From: an uncultured bacterium
Lineage (GTDB): Bacteria > Myxococcota_A > Polyangia > Polyangiales > Houyiibacteriaceae
Direction: 5' to 3'
DNA length: 64,000 bases
NCBI GenBank assembly: GCA_938024995.1
Contig: CALJDU010000016.1
Location: 1-64,000 of the forward strand
In this document: positions 53,752 to 63,160 of the stretch, piece by piece
Layout: the number at the start of each line of letters is the position of its first letter
How positions within the stretch are numbered: the stretch's first letter is position 1
Notes under the pieces: model-generated
Seen by the model: the letters and a program-made list of their open reading frames with translations, nothing else
The model's database searches: none
Told to the model about the DNA's origin: nothing
Program-made: the position numbers and the translations under genes

Positions 53752-56700
53752 TCAGGACGATGCTCGTGACGCATCGACCGCCGCTCCGCCCCATCGCGAA
53801 AGCAGCGCCGGAACGACGATCATGTTGAGCGACGTCGAACTGATGAGACCCGTCACGATCACCAGCGCCATCGGCGCCTGAATCTCAGCGCCCGGTTCGC
53901 CGAGCGACATCGCGAGCGGCAACAGACCCAGCGCCGCCGTTACCGCCGTCATCAGGATCGGCGCGAGACGTTCTCGCGCGCTCTGCTCGACCGCTGCTTC
54001 GCGCGGGAGCCCTTCCGCCTCAAGGTCCGCCACGCGGGTCGCCAGGAGGATCCCGTTTCGCGTCGCGATCCCGAAGAGCGTAATGAAGCCAATGGTTGTC
54101 GCGATCGACATCACGCCGCCCGCCCAGTGCACCCCAACAACGCCTCCCGCGAGCGCGATCGGGAGGTTGCTCAACACAATCATCGCGCGTCTCCCGCTCC
54201 GCAACGTGCCCCCAACGATCAGCGCGATCCCGAGTATCACGAGGACCCCCAGGAGCAAGAGCCGAGCGGTCGCCGCTTCTTCTTGCTCGAAGCGTCCGCT
54301 GTACTCGATCAGCACATCGGACGGAGTCGTGACCTCTTCCAGGACTTGCTCCCGTGCCGCATCCACGACCGCCTTGTGGTCCGCGGCGGAGACATTCGCG
54401 GTGACCACCACGCGTCGTCGGGCGTTCTCGCGCATGATGTAGTTCGGCGCACGATCGCTTCGAACGCTGGCGAGGGACGTAAGCGGCACCGAGGCCGCCG
54501 AACGAGTCGGGACCCGCGCGTTCTCGAGCGCGCGGCGGTCGCTACGCAGCGCGTCTCCATAGCGGACCACGATCGCGGTTGACGTCCCGTCCTCGAAGAC
54601 CCTGCCGACCTCTTCACCCCAGAGCGCCATTCCTATTGCGCGAGCCGCTTGCCCTCGCGAGAGGTCGTGTCGGGCAGCGGCGGCTTCGTCCACATCGACG
54701 ACGAGCTGAGGTGTGTCGACGATCGGTTCCAGCTGCACGTCGACCAACCCAGGAACGCCCTGGATCACGTCCCGGACCTCTGCTGCGATCCGCCGGATCA
54801 CGTCGAGGTCCTCGCCGACGACCCGAACCGTGAGCGGGGCGCGTTGCCCCGAGACCATGTGGTCGATGCGGTGCGAGATCGGCTGCCCGAACGTAAAGCC
54901 CGCGCCCGGCACGACCTTCAGTCGCTCCCGGAGGTCGCGGAGGAGCTCGTCGCGGCCACGTGCATCGGCGCGCAAGATCACGTCGATCTCGCTCGCCTCA
55001 GGCCCCTGCACGTGCTCATCCCGCTCCGCGCGCCCCGTTCGCCGCGTGGTCGACACGACCGCGTCATCCGCGAGGAGGGCTTCTTCCGCGAGCCGACCGA
55101 GGGCGTCGCTCTCGTCGATCGAGGTCCCAGGCATAACGACCATCGCGACGTTGAGGCTCCCCTCGTTGAAACGCGGAAGGAAGCGCCGACCAAACGTCGA
55201 GAGGCCGTAGAGCCCCATCGCGACGACGACAAGCGAAACGACGACGACCTTTCCCGGAGACGAGAGCGAGAAGCGCAGCATTGGCTCGTACCGCTGCTGG
55301 AGCCAGCGCTGGACGAGCGGTTCCCTCTCGACCTCCTCGGCGGTGCGCGGCAGCAACCACGACGACAGGACCGGGGTGACCGTCACCGCGACGACCAAAG
55401 ACGCACTGATCGCGGCGAGATAAGAGATCGCGAGCGGCCGAAGGAGCCGCCCTTCCATGCCGTCCAGAAACAGCATCGGCGTAAAGACCAAGAGCAGGAT
55501 CGCGGTCGCGCTCACGATCGAGGAGCGGATCTCGCGCGACGCGCGCAGCACCGTGTCGAGGACGCGCTCACGCGCATCTTCGCGGAGCCGCGCGCGCTCT
55601 CGCAGCCGACGCGTGATGTTCTCTACGTCGATGATCGCGTCGTCCACCAGCTCGCCGATCGCGATCGCCAGGCCACCGAGCGTCATCGTGTCCAAGCGGA
55701 GCCCGAGCGCCGAAAGCGCCAGCGTCGCGCTCAAGAGCGAGAGCGGAATCGCCAGCACACTGATCGCGGTCGCGCCTGGGTGCCAAAGGAAGAGCAGCAA
55801 GATCAGCGCGACCAAGAACGCGCCATCGCGCAACACCGTTAGCAGCCCATCCACGGACGTCTGAATGAACTCCGCCTGACGAAAGAGATCCCGGTCGACC
55901 GTGACGCCCTGTCGCTGCAGCGCGGGCTCAAGCTCGTCGAGGGCTTCGTCGACCGCCCGGGTAATCTGCAAGGTGTCGGCGGATGGCTGCTTCACGACGC
56001 TCAAGATGACCGCCGGACGCGCGTTGTAGCTCCCCGCGCCACGTCGGGTCGCCGGCCCGACGCGCACCGCGGCAACATCGCGAACCCGTACCGGGATGGT
56101 CTCGCGTGAGGACACGCGAATCGCGGCGATCTCCTCGGCGGTGTTGGCGCGCCCGAGCACGTGGACAACGGATTCCTGTCCGCTCTCGACCAGATAACCG
56201 CCCGGCGCGTTTGTACTTCCGTGGGTGATCGCGCTCGCCACCTCGACCCCCGTAAGACCGAAACGCGCGAGGCGCTCAGGATCGAGGATCACTTGGTACT
56301 GACGCTCGTGTCCTCCGATCGCGACCGCCTGCGAGACTCCGCTCACCGACAAGATCCGGCGCCGCACGTCTCGTTCCGCGATGTGCCGAAGCTGCATCGT
56401 GTCGAGCGTCTCGCTCGAGAGCGCGATGAACGCGATCTCCCCCATGACAGACGCGCTCGGCCCAAGAATCGGCGGGTCCGCTTCCTCTGGCAGCTGGGTC
56501 GCGGCGGACTGGAGCCGCTCGATCACCCGCTGCCGCGCGATCGCGTCGTCGGTGTCCCAGTCGAACTCCACCCACACGATCGAGATCCCCGCGGCGGACG
56601 CGGAGCGCACACGGCGAGTTCCCACGATCCCGTTCACGGCGCTCTCGATGGGGAACGTGATCAGCTGCTCGATCTCGGTGGGAGCGAGACCGGTCGCCTC

Positions 56701-56853
56701 GGTCACGATGGTGACGCGCGGCGCGCTGAGGTCCGGAAACACATCGACCGGCATCTGGTGGAGCCGGTACGCGCCAAAGACTGACAACAAGACCGCCGCG
56801 GCCAGGACGACGACGCGATGACGAAGCGATGCGCGAAGGGTCCAGTCGATCAT
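53752..56853 (-). CDS. HME-type RND metal efflux pump, inner-membrane subunit
   Basis: 1033 aa, ATG. Typical RND layout of twelve helices: first helix RHRVVVLAAAVLLSVFGA, then MPVDVFPDLSAPRVTIVTEA, the TM4 motif AIAIGELVDDAIIDVENITR with two Asp, and a repeat of the half-plan at SGRRAMIVLSNLPIALAGGV. It exports divalent metal ions (CzcA/CusA group) across both membranes using protons. The TM4 motif lacks the DFG start of classic CzcA, so metal specificity is open. It is third in a CBA operon. Length is normal. Confidence 0.93.
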   Translation of the reverse strand: MIDWTLRASLRHRVVVLAAAVLLSVFGAYRLHQMPVDVFPDLSAPRVTIVTEATGLAPTEIEQLITFPIESAVNGIVGTRRVRSASAAGISIVWVEFDWDTDDAIARQRVIERLQSAATQLPEEADPPILGPSASVMGEIAFIALSSETLDTMQLRHIAERDVRRRILSVSGVSQAVAIGGHERQYQVILDPERLARFGLTGVEVASAITHGSTNAPGGYLVESGQESVVHVLGRANTAEEIAAIRVSSRETIPVRVRDVAAVRVGPATRRGAGSYNARPAVILSVVKQPSADTLQITRAVDEALDELEPALQRQGVTVDRDLFRQAEFIQTSVDGLLTVLRDGAFLVALILLLFLWHPGATAISVLAIPLSLLSATLALSALGLRLDTMTLGGLAIAIGELVDDAIIDVENITRRLRERARLREDARERVLDTVLRASREIRSSIVSATAILLLVFTPMLFLDGMEGRLLRPLAISYLAAISASLVVAVTVTPVLSSWLLPRTAEEVEREPLVQRWLQQRYEPMLRFSLSSPGKVVVVSLVVVAMGLYGLSTFGRRFLPRFNEGSLNVAMVVMPGTSIDESDALGRLAEEALLADDAVVSTTRRTGRAERDEHVQGPEASEIDVILRADARGRDELLRDLRERLKVVPGAGFTFGQPISHRIDHMVSGQRAPLTVRVVGEDLDVIRRIAAEVRDVIQGVPGLVDVQLEPIVDTPQLVVDVDEAAAARHDLSRGQAARAIGMALWGEEVGRVFEDGTSTAIVVRYGDALRSDRRALENARVPTRSAASVPLTSLASVRSDRAPNYIMRENARRRVVVTANVSAADHKAVVDAAREQVLEEVTTPSDVLIEYSGRFEQEEAATARLLLLGVLVILGIALIVGGTLRSGRRAMIVLSNLPIALAGGVVGVHWAGGVMSIATTIGFITLFGIATRNGILLATRVADLEAEGLPREAAVEQSARERLAPILMTAVTAALGLLPLAMSLGEPGAEIQAPMALVIVTGLISSTSLNMIVVPALLSRWGGAAVDASRASS

Positions 56854-56855
56854 GA

Positions 56856-58481
56856 TCAGTGCACGTGGCCGTGACCGAGCGAGCCGCTGCTCCCCGCGAG
56901 CCGCAGCAGATGTGCGCCTTGCGTGACGACCCGTTCCGCTTCGGCGACGCCTGCGCGGATCGCGACGCGGTCTCCTTCGGAGGGTCCCGTTCGAACAGCG
57001 CGCTCGACGAAGGACTCGCCAGTGAGCTGAACGAAGACGACGCTCCGCCCTTCGACCTCAAGGATCGCGGAGCGCGGAACCGTCACCGAGTCGACCGGCG
57101 CTCCGACCGGGATCAGCACGTTGACCGCAGCGCCGACCCGGAAGGCGTCGTCGGTCGCGCCGAGCGCGTACATCACGCCAACGGTGCGCGTGAGTTCATC
57201 GACGGTTCGTGACGCGTGAACGAGCGACGCGCCACCCGCGGACTCGATGTCGAGCGTGTGCCATCGGTCGTCCCCGACGAGCTGAAAGGAGGCGTTGGCG
57301 TCGCGCGTGAAGCGACTGGCCCACGCCTCTGGCAGGTCGACGTGGAGCCACAAGACGCGTGGATCGACCACGTGGAACATCAGGTCGTGGGTCCCAACCG
57401 CTTCTCCCGGTGAGACCTCGACCGCGTCGATGACCCCCCCGATCGGCGAGGTCACACGCCAAGACCCGCGTCCCGCTCCTTGCTGCGCAGAGCTGTAGAG
57501 CGACTGCGCGCGACGGGACGCCCGTACCGCGGCGCGCGCGACCCGTTCTTGCCGCTGCGCTTCTTCGTAACGACGCTCCGGGATCGCCTGGTCCGCGACC
57601 ATCTGGCGTGTGCGCTCCACCTCGACCCGCGCCGCTTCGAGGCGCGCTTGCGCTTCCACCACGCCAAGACTCGCGCGCGCCGCATCTTCTGGGTTGCCTG
57701 GGGTCGGCGCGATCGTCGCCAGAAGCTCCCCGGCTTCAACCGTGGTGCCAGGTCGCGGAAATGCTTCAGCCGCCATGACCCGGCCCGCGACGGGAGCGTG
57801 AACATGGGCCACTCCGCCCGGCGGTGTCGTCAGATCGCCAGTCACCTCCACGCTGGGTCGAACGCGTCGTCGATCGCTCGCGGCGGTCCCAAAGCGCATC
57901 CGCCACTGTTGCTCTTTCTTGAACTCGATCGCGCCGACCGGTCCGTCGCCTCGCTCAGCTTGACCCGCCGCGTCGTTCATCGGGAAGACCGTGACCTCAA
58001 AGCCGTCTACGGAACCGGTTCCCCCAGATGTGATCTGGAGCGCGCCCTGATAGGTCCCGGCGACCGTCGGGGTGAACGTGACCCGGTACACTCCAGAGCT
58101 GCTCATCGACGCGCTGGCTTCCAGCTCGCTCGGCCCGCTCAGTGTCACCTTCACCTCGACATGCTCAAGCGGACGGAACCCATCCAGCCACGTCAGGTAG
58201 AGCTCAAGCTCAACCTCCGCACCGACGACCAGGGGCGGGTGCTTCGCGTAGAGCTCCAGGGCTTCTCCCCAAACAGTCAGGGTCTGCGGCGCCGCGTGGC
58301 TGTGACCATGGCTGTGTCCATGCTCCGCGTGTCCGTGCTCATGATGATCGCCGTGTCCGCCGTGCTCATGCCCATGGGAATGACCGCCGTGTGCGTGACC
58401 GCCCCCCGCTTCCGGACACCCGACCGCGACGAGACAGCTCGCGAGCATCATCGTGGTCACCGTCTTGTTCGCGCTCTTCAC
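56856..58481 (-). CDS. His-rich periplasmic adaptor (MFP) of metal efflux
   Basis: 541 aa from GTG 58481, overlapping the outer-membrane factor stop as GTGA. Lipobox ASCLVAVGC. Residues about 28-63 are almost all His/Gly (GGHAHGGHSHGHEHGGHGDH), a metal-scavenging tract. A beta-sandwich region (about 65-170, VEVKVTLSGPSELEASASM), similar to YtkA/FixH-type Ig-like domains, precedes the HlyD-like adaptor (VAHVHAPVAGRVMAAEAFPR, then PGTTVEAGELLATI, long coiled coil, ESVGVM-type barrel). It ends GHGHVH. The extra Ig-like domain and the His tract are unlike most CzcB proteins and suggest metal handover in the periplasm. Confidence 0.92.
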   Translation of the reverse strand: MKSANKTVTTMMLASCLVAVGCPEAGGGHAHGGHSHGHEHGGHGDHHEHGHAEHGHSHGHSHAAPQTLTVWGEALELYAKHPPLVVGAEVELELYLTWLDGFRPLEHVEVKVTLSGPSELEASASMSSSGVYRVTFTPTVAGTYQGALQITSGGTGSVDGFEVTVFPMNDAAGQAERGDGPVGAIEFKKEQQWRMRFGTAASDRRRVRPSVEVTGDLTTPPGGVAHVHAPVAGRVMAAEAFPRPGTTVEAGELLATIAPTPGNPEDAARASLGVVEAQARLEAARVEVERTRQMVADQAIPERRYEEAQRQERVARAAVRASRRAQSLYSSAQQGAGRGSWRVTSPIGGVIDAVEVSPGEAVGTHDLMFHVVDPRVLWLHVDLPEAWASRFTRDANASFQLVGDDRWHTLDIESAGGASLVHASRTVDELTRTVGVMYALGATDDAFRVGAAVNVLIPVGAPVDSVTVPRSAILEVEGRSVVFVQLTGESFVERAVRTGPSEGDRVAIRAGVAEAERVVTQGAHLLRLAGSSGSLGHGHVH

Positions 58482-59698
58482 AACGACCCGGTCGCTCTCC
58501 GCAGCGCAATGTCAGCGAGCCGAGTGGACAGGTCCAACCCGATCTGACGATCGGCGACATCGAAGAGCGCGCGCTGCGCATCGAGCAGCTCGACCAAGTT
58601 CCGCTCTCCACCTCGGAACCCGCTCGCCGCCGCCCGCATCAAAAGCGCGCTCGGCTCCGTGGTCGCGCGCCTAAAGCGCTCACGTTCCGCGAGCATCCCG
58701 AGCACACGCGCACGCGCGGTCGCGACCTCGGACTCCACTGAGGTAGCCGCGACGCCTTGGTAATTCCGGAGCGCCTCAAGAGCCGCATCGGCTTCTCGTG
58801 CTTGTCCCTGACCACGCGAAAAGACCGGGATCCCGACGCGCAGGCCGACGGTGTACCCATGCCCCACCTCGTCCCCACGAAGACGATTGTAGCCTCCCGT
58901 AACCGTCAGCGTTGGGAACCAACCCATGTCTGAAGCGCGTTCGGCGCGACGCGCAAGATCGAGGCGAGCATCGAGCGAACTCAGCTCCGGGCGATGCTCT
59001 TGTGCGCGCTCGAGCAAGCTGGAGATCGGTCCCGGTGGCTCCACCTCGAAGGACCCCTCCACATCATTTACGGGAGCGCCCAAGAGCGCCGAGAGTTCAC
59101 CCGTGACCAGCTCGAGCTCGAGCTCCGCCCGACCCAGCCGGCTCCGGGCCAGCTCGACCGCCAGGGTCAACCGCGCGCGCTGATAGCCTGAGGCCTCGCC
59201 GACCGATTCACGACTCACGAGGATCCGGGCCGCATCATCGAGCGCTTCCTGTGCGTGAGTGAGCAACACGACTCGTCGCTTGGTCGCGAGCGCGCCATAG
59301 AAGATCTCAAGGGCTCGCGCCGAGATCGCGAGCTGCACGCTCTCGGCGTTCACGTTCGACTCCGCCGCGCTGAGCTCTGCCAAAAAACGCGTCGCTCGAC
59401 GACGCCCGGAGAGATCGATCGGTACGTTTACCTGCAGGACGTCTTGGGACTCCGCATTCGGCGCGAAGGACTCCTGCCGCTGAAACGCGATCTGCGGGTT
59501 CGGGTGCAGACCGACGCCCGTGGCGCGAGCGCTTGATTGCCGCGCGGAGCGTCGCGCCGCGATCACCGCCGGGGCTTGGGCCCGCGCCAGCTCTAGAACG
59601 CGCGCCTCGGTGAGACTCTGCGCGTTGGCGAACGTCGTGGAGAGAAACCATGACGCTGCCGCGAGACCAATCATCCGGACCGAGACAGTCAAGCTCAC
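58478..59698 (-). CDS. TolC-type outer-membrane factor of metal efflux
   Basis: 406 aa from GTG 59698 (ATG 59674 also fits). Signal peptide ends at TFANAQ. The mature part is an OEP repeat pair: LTEARVLELARAQAPAVIAA and the ARAT-GVGLHPNPQIAFQR segment, then RLTLAVELARSRLGRAELEL and the second half with LDLARRAERASDMGWFPTL and GYNRLRGDEVGHGYTVGLRVG, ending ADIALRRATGSL. It forms the CzcC-like trimeric channel. First gene of the CBA operon on the minus strand, divergent from modA. Confidence 0.9.
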   Translation of the reverse strand: MSLTVSVRMIGLAAASWFLSTTFANAQSLTEARVLELARAQAPAVIAARRSARQSSARATGVGLHPNPQIAFQRQESFAPNAESQDVLQVNVPIDLSGRRRATRFLAELSAAESNVNAESVQLAISARALEIFYGALATKRRVVLLTHAQEALDDAARILVSRESVGEASGYQRARLTLAVELARSRLGRAELELELVTGELSALLGAPVNDVEGSFEVEPPGPISSLLERAQEHRPELSSLDARLDLARRAERASDMGWFPTLTVTGGYNRLRGDEVGHGYTVGLRVGIPVFSRGQGQAREADAALEALRNYQGVAATSVESEVATARARVLGMLAERERFRRATTEPSALLMRAAASGFRGGERNLVELLDAQRALFDVADRQIGLDLSTRLADIALRRATGSL

Positions 59699-59787
59699 GG
59701 TGTAGACCAGTCTGCGGATTAGGTCACGCTTCCCACGACGGGACAACACGCGCTTGAAATGCGCGCGTAAGAGGGCGATCAAGGCGC

Positions 59788-60579
59788 GTGCGCGTGAGTC
59801 CGAACGCTCAGTTTCCGGTTGTTGCTCTGATCGCGAGCGCTTCCACACTCGCGCTCGCCGCGGTTGGGCTCGGATGCGACGACGTGAACGACCGCAGCGC
59901 TCCGCTCGTCGTGCTCGCCGCCTCTTCGCTCACGGAGGTCTTCACGGAGCTCGCGCAGAACTACGAGGCCCAGGCCGGAGTCCCGGTGCGGCTCTCGTTC
60001 GCCGGCAGCCAAGCGCTCCGACTTCAAGTCGAGCAAGGCGCGCGCGCCGACGTCTTCGCGTCCGCGAACGAAGAACACGTCGAGGAGCTCCAGCGTGCTG
60101 GGCTGGCCGAGCCTCCTCGCGCCTTCGCGAGCAACGACCTCATGATCATCGTCCCGCGCGACAACCCCGCGCAGCTCTCGCGCTTCACCGATCTCCCGCG
60201 CGCTGGCTCCATTATCGTTGGCGCGCCCAGCGTCCCCGTCGGCCGCTACACCCGCGAGGTCATCGCCAACGCGAGGAGCGCGCTCGGTGACGCTTTCTCT
60301 GACGCGGTCAACGCGAGCGTCGTTTCCCAAGAACACAACTCCCGCCTCGTCCGCGCAAAGGTCGCGCTCGGGGATGCCGATGCAGCGCTGGTCTACCGAA
60401 CGGACGCGACACACCCCCAGGTCACCGCGATCGAGATCCCGTCGGCGCTAAACGCGCGCGCGAGATATGCGATCAGCGCGCTCTCTTCCTCGCGCCAGCG
60501 AGAACGGGCGCGCGCGTTCGCGGACTTCGTTGTCGCCGCCGAGGATGTCGTCCGCGCACACGGATTCGGACGCGATTGA
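59788..60579 (+). CDS. modA: Molybdate ABC transporter substrate-binding protein
   Basis: 263 aa from GTG 59788 (GTG 59794 is also possible). A signal peptide or lipoprotein sequence (IASASTLALAAVGLGC) is followed by LVVLAASSLTEVFTELAQNY, VRLSFAGSQALRLQVEQGAR, ADVFASANEEHV and NDLMIIVPRDNP, the ModA signature around the oxyanion pocket, and GDADAALVYRTDA at the end. It captures molybdate or tungstate outside the inner membrane and delivers it to ModB. The permease gene starts at its stop (TGATG). Confidence 0.92.
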   Translation: MRVSPNAQFPVVALIASASTLALAAVGLGCDDVNDRSAPLVVLAASSLTEVFTELAQNYEAQAGVPVRLSFAGSQALRLQVEQGARADVFASANEEHVEELQRAGLAEPPRAFASNDLMIIVPRDNPAQLSRFTDLPRAGSIIVGAPSVPVGRYTREVIANARSALGDAFSDAVNASVVSQEHNSRLVRAKVALGDADAALVYRTDATHPQVTAIEIPSALNARARYAISALSSSRQRERARAFADFVVAAEDVVRAHGFGRD

Positions 60580-61355
60580 TGCGGCGGCTACAGCGCGGCG
60601 TCACCGCCAGCTTGGGAGGCGTTCTTGTCCTGCTCCTCGCGTTGCCGATCGTCGCGCTGGTGTTCTCCGCGACCGCGGAGGGTCTGCAGCGCGGCGCCTC
60701 GCACCCGATGTTCGTCCCCGCCCTCGCGCTCAGTCTCCGCACCACTGTCGTCAGCCTCGCGCTGACGCTCGTCATGGGCACTCCGCTCGCCTGGTGGCTC
60801 TCGCGCGGAGAGACTCGAACCGCGCGGGTCGTCGAGTGGGTCGTGAACCTGCCGATCTTGATCCCGCCCGCGGTCATCGGCGTGGCGCTTCTCGTGACCT
60901 TCGGTCGCAGCGGGGCCGTCGGCGAGCTCCTCGCGCGGCTCGACATCACCGTCCCGTTCAGCGCCGCGGCTGTCGTGCTCGCGCAGCTGATCGTCTCCGC
61001 GCCCTTCTACGTCCAAGCCGCCGCGAACGCCTTTCGGAGCGTGGACCGAGACACCCTGATCGTCGCGGAGAGCCTGGGCGCGTCTCCGTGGTCGGCGTTC
61101 GCCCGGATCGCGATCCCGATCGCTCGACCTGGGCTGGTCGTCGGCGCGACGCTCGCTTGGGCCCGCGCGCTTGGAGAGTTCGGCGCGACGCTCTTGTTCG
61201 CAGGAAACATGACGGAGCGGACGCAGACGATGCCCCTCGCGATCTTCAGCGCGCTCGAATCTGACGTTCAGCTCTCGGTGGTCTTCTCGCTCATCTTTGT
61301 CGCGATCGGTGCCGCGCTCTTCGGGGCGCTGCGGCTGCTCTGGGGGCGCTCATGA
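60579..61355 (+). CDS. modB: Molybdate ABC transporter permease
   Basis: 258 aa from ATG 60579, which shares a base with the modA stop. Five to six helices are visible (GGVLVLLLALPIVALVFSA, LSLRTTVVSLALTLVMGTPL, ILIPPAVIGVALLVTFG, VLAQLIVSAPFYVQAAANAF) and the coupling EAA-loop SLGASPWSAFARIAIPIARP. This is the channel of the molybdate importer in the inner membrane. Confidence 0.92.
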   Translation: MRRLQRGVTASLGGVLVLLLALPIVALVFSATAEGLQRGASHPMFVPALALSLRTTVVSLALTLVMGTPLAWWLSRGETRTARVVEWVVNLPILIPPAVIGVALLVTFGRSGAVGELLARLDITVPFSAAAVVLAQLIVSAPFYVQAAANAFRSVDRDTLIVAESLGASPWSAFARIAIPIARPGLVVGATLAWARALGEFGATLLFAGNMTERTQTMPLAIFSALESDVQLSVVFSLIFVAIGAALFGALRLLWGRS

Positions 61356-62071
61356 ACTGGAGCGCGGAGCTACACGTGCTCACGGGCGGATTCGAACTCA
61401 AGGTCGAGCTTGGCGGCAACCGCGAGCCGGTCTCGCTCATCGGACCCAACGGGAGCGGCAAGACCACTGTGCTGCGCGCCATCACCGGAGCGCTCCCGCT
61501 CGAGCGCGGTGAGATACGCGTCGGCGACGTCACGCTCGCCAGCACCGAGCGCGACGTTGATGTCCCGATCGCAGCCCGCGAGGTCGGCTACATCCCGCAA
61601 GGCTTCGGCCTGTTCCCGCACCTCCGCGTGATCGACAACGTAGCCTTCGCGCTCACCGTCGGCGAACGCCGCGTCACGAAGGAAGAGCGTCACGCGAAAG
61701 CTCGGGTCGTGCTCAAGGAGCTGGGTTGTGAGGCGCTCGCGGAGCGACGCGTGACGCGCTTGTCCGGAGGCGAGAAGCAGCGCGTCGCGATCGCCCGCGC
61801 GCTGATCGCGAAGCCGCGCCTCTTGTTGCTGGACGAGCCGCTCTCCGCGCTCGACGTGCAGACGCGCCGTTCGGTTCGTGCCGCGCTCGTCGAACGACTC
61901 CACGCGCTCAAGCAGCCCGCTCTCTTTGTGACCCACGACGTGCGAGACGTGGCGGCGCTCCATGGGGACGTGATCGTCCTCGACGCGGGGCGGGTGGCGC
62001 AGCGGGGAACGCTGGAAGAGCTCCGCGAGAACCCTGTGAACGACTTCGTCGCCGAGTTCGTCGGCTCTTGA
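61352..62071 (+). CDS. modC: Molybdate ABC transporter ATP-binding protein (no TOBE domain)
   Basis: 239 aa; ATG overlaps modB as ATGA. Walker A GPNGSGKTT, Q-loop VGYIPQGFGLFPHL, signature RLSGGEKQRVAIARAL, Walker B LLLLDEPLSALD and H-loop FVTHDVRDV are all present. Usual ModC proteins are about 350 aa with a C-terminal TOBE domain that senses molybdate; this one ends just after the ATPase domain. It energises molybdate uptake with ModA and ModB. Confidence 0.9.
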   Translation: MNWSAELHVLTGGFELKVELGGNREPVSLIGPNGSGKTTVLRAITGALPLERGEIRVGDVTLASTERDVDVPIAAREVGYIPQGFGLFPHLRVIDNVAFALTVGERRVTKEERHAKARVVLKELGCEALAERRVTRLSGGEKQRVAIARALIAKPRLLLLDEPLSALDVQTRRSVRAALVERLHALKQPALFVTHDVRDVAALHGDVIVLDAGRVAQRGTLEELRENPVNDFVAEFVGS

Positions 62072-62080
62072 CTCGCCTGA

Positions 62081-63160
62081 CTACTCGGCGGGTTCTTCTT
62101 CTTCTTCGGCGTACATCACATCGAGCGGCGAGATGTGCGCCGTCACCGCGCGGAACGCGAAGTCCGAGCGCGCGAACTCCGCGGTCGAGTAAATCCGCGT
62201 CACGTCGACTCCGTTGAAGCTCTCAAGAAACGGGCACGGCGAACGCGGGAGGTCCCCGATGAACGCGGGCGTGGGCGAGCGCTCAAAGCGCAGACCGTCT
62301 TCGCTCGCGGCCATCCCGATCACGCGCGTCCCGTCGCTCCGGAGAACGCTGAAGTAAAGACGCACCGTGGTCCGACCGGTGGGTGAGGTCGCCACGAGCG
62401 CACCGGGTCCGGACCAGCGCTCCTCAGTCGCGTCTGGGTCAACGGCCTCCGTGGGGAGGTCGAGCGAGAGGTTGCGATCGAAAGTGAACGCGACTCCGTC
62501 TTCGGATCGCGCGACCGCCACGCCAGCGCGAGTCTGAACATAGAGGAGAACGCCGTCGCCAACCGGGTCGCGAACCACCGTTGGGCTCCGCAGTCCGGCT
62601 TCTGGAACCGCGAGCACCTGCTGATGCGGCCCAAACGCTCCACCCTCGCCAGCTTCAACCATTCCGATGCTGCCGCCCGCGGCGTAGTAGAGCCGACCAC
62701 TGTCGACATCGAACCATGGGTCGCTCACGGCGCCCTCTTCCCACGGTTCGGTCGCTTCGAGCACGGGCGTGGCCGCTTCGAGGTCAAAGCCGAGGTCCTG
62801 ATCACGGGCCGCCGTTTGGTAGATCTGACGCGGTCCGTACCGGCTCCAGTCCGTCACGTCCGCCGCGAGGGCGGGATCACGGTCCGGGGCGTCCTCGAGC
62901 GGGATCCCCGCCGCGAAGAACAACCCGATGTCGGTCAGCTGCGCGCGCTCGACGGCCCAGGTGCTCTCCATCACGCGCCCGGCGGGAGGTTCCGTAAAGC
63001 CCGTCTCCACCACACGCGCGGCGCGAAAGGGACCGACTCCGGAAGTCGCGATGGGCGCGGGGAAGTCCGCTTCGTTTCCTCGGGTGGCGCAGCCAATGGA
63101 CACGAGCGCGAGCTGGGTGACGACGAGGGAGAGGACGGCGAGCTGCTGTGCACGGGTCAT
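62081..63160 (-). CDS. Lipoprotein resembling five-bladed-propeller glycosidases
   Basis: 359 aa, ATG. Lipobox TQLALVSIGC. The mature part reads like a five-bladed beta-propeller of the GH43/GH32/DUF-type: DPWFDVDSGRLYYAAGG, GIGMVEAGE-like strands, SPTVVRDPVGDGVLLYVQTR, VAVARSEDGVAFTFDR, RLYFSVLRSDGTRVIGMAAS and EDGLRFERSPTPAF. The usual catalytic acids cannot be assigned by eye. It ends in an acidic tail (EEEEEPAE). The upstream barrel gene overlaps it as ATGA, so the two are coupled. Confidence 0.72.
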   Translation of the reverse strand: MTRAQQLAVLSLVVTQLALVSIGCATRGNEADFPAPIATSGVGPFRAARVVETGFTEPPAGRVMESTWAVERAQLTDIGLFFAAGIPLEDAPDRDPALAADVTDWSRYGPRQIYQTAARDQDLGFDLEAATPVLEATEPWEEGAVSDPWFDVDSGRLYYAAGGSIGMVEAGEGGAFGPHQQVLAVPEAGLRSPTVVRDPVGDGVLLYVQTRAGVAVARSEDGVAFTFDRNLSLDLPTEAVDPDATEERWSGPGALVATSPTGRTTVRLYFSVLRSDGTRVIGMAASEDGLRFERSPTPAFIGDLPRSPCPFLESFNGVDVTRIYSTAEFARSDFAFRAVTAHISPLDVMYAEEEEEPAE

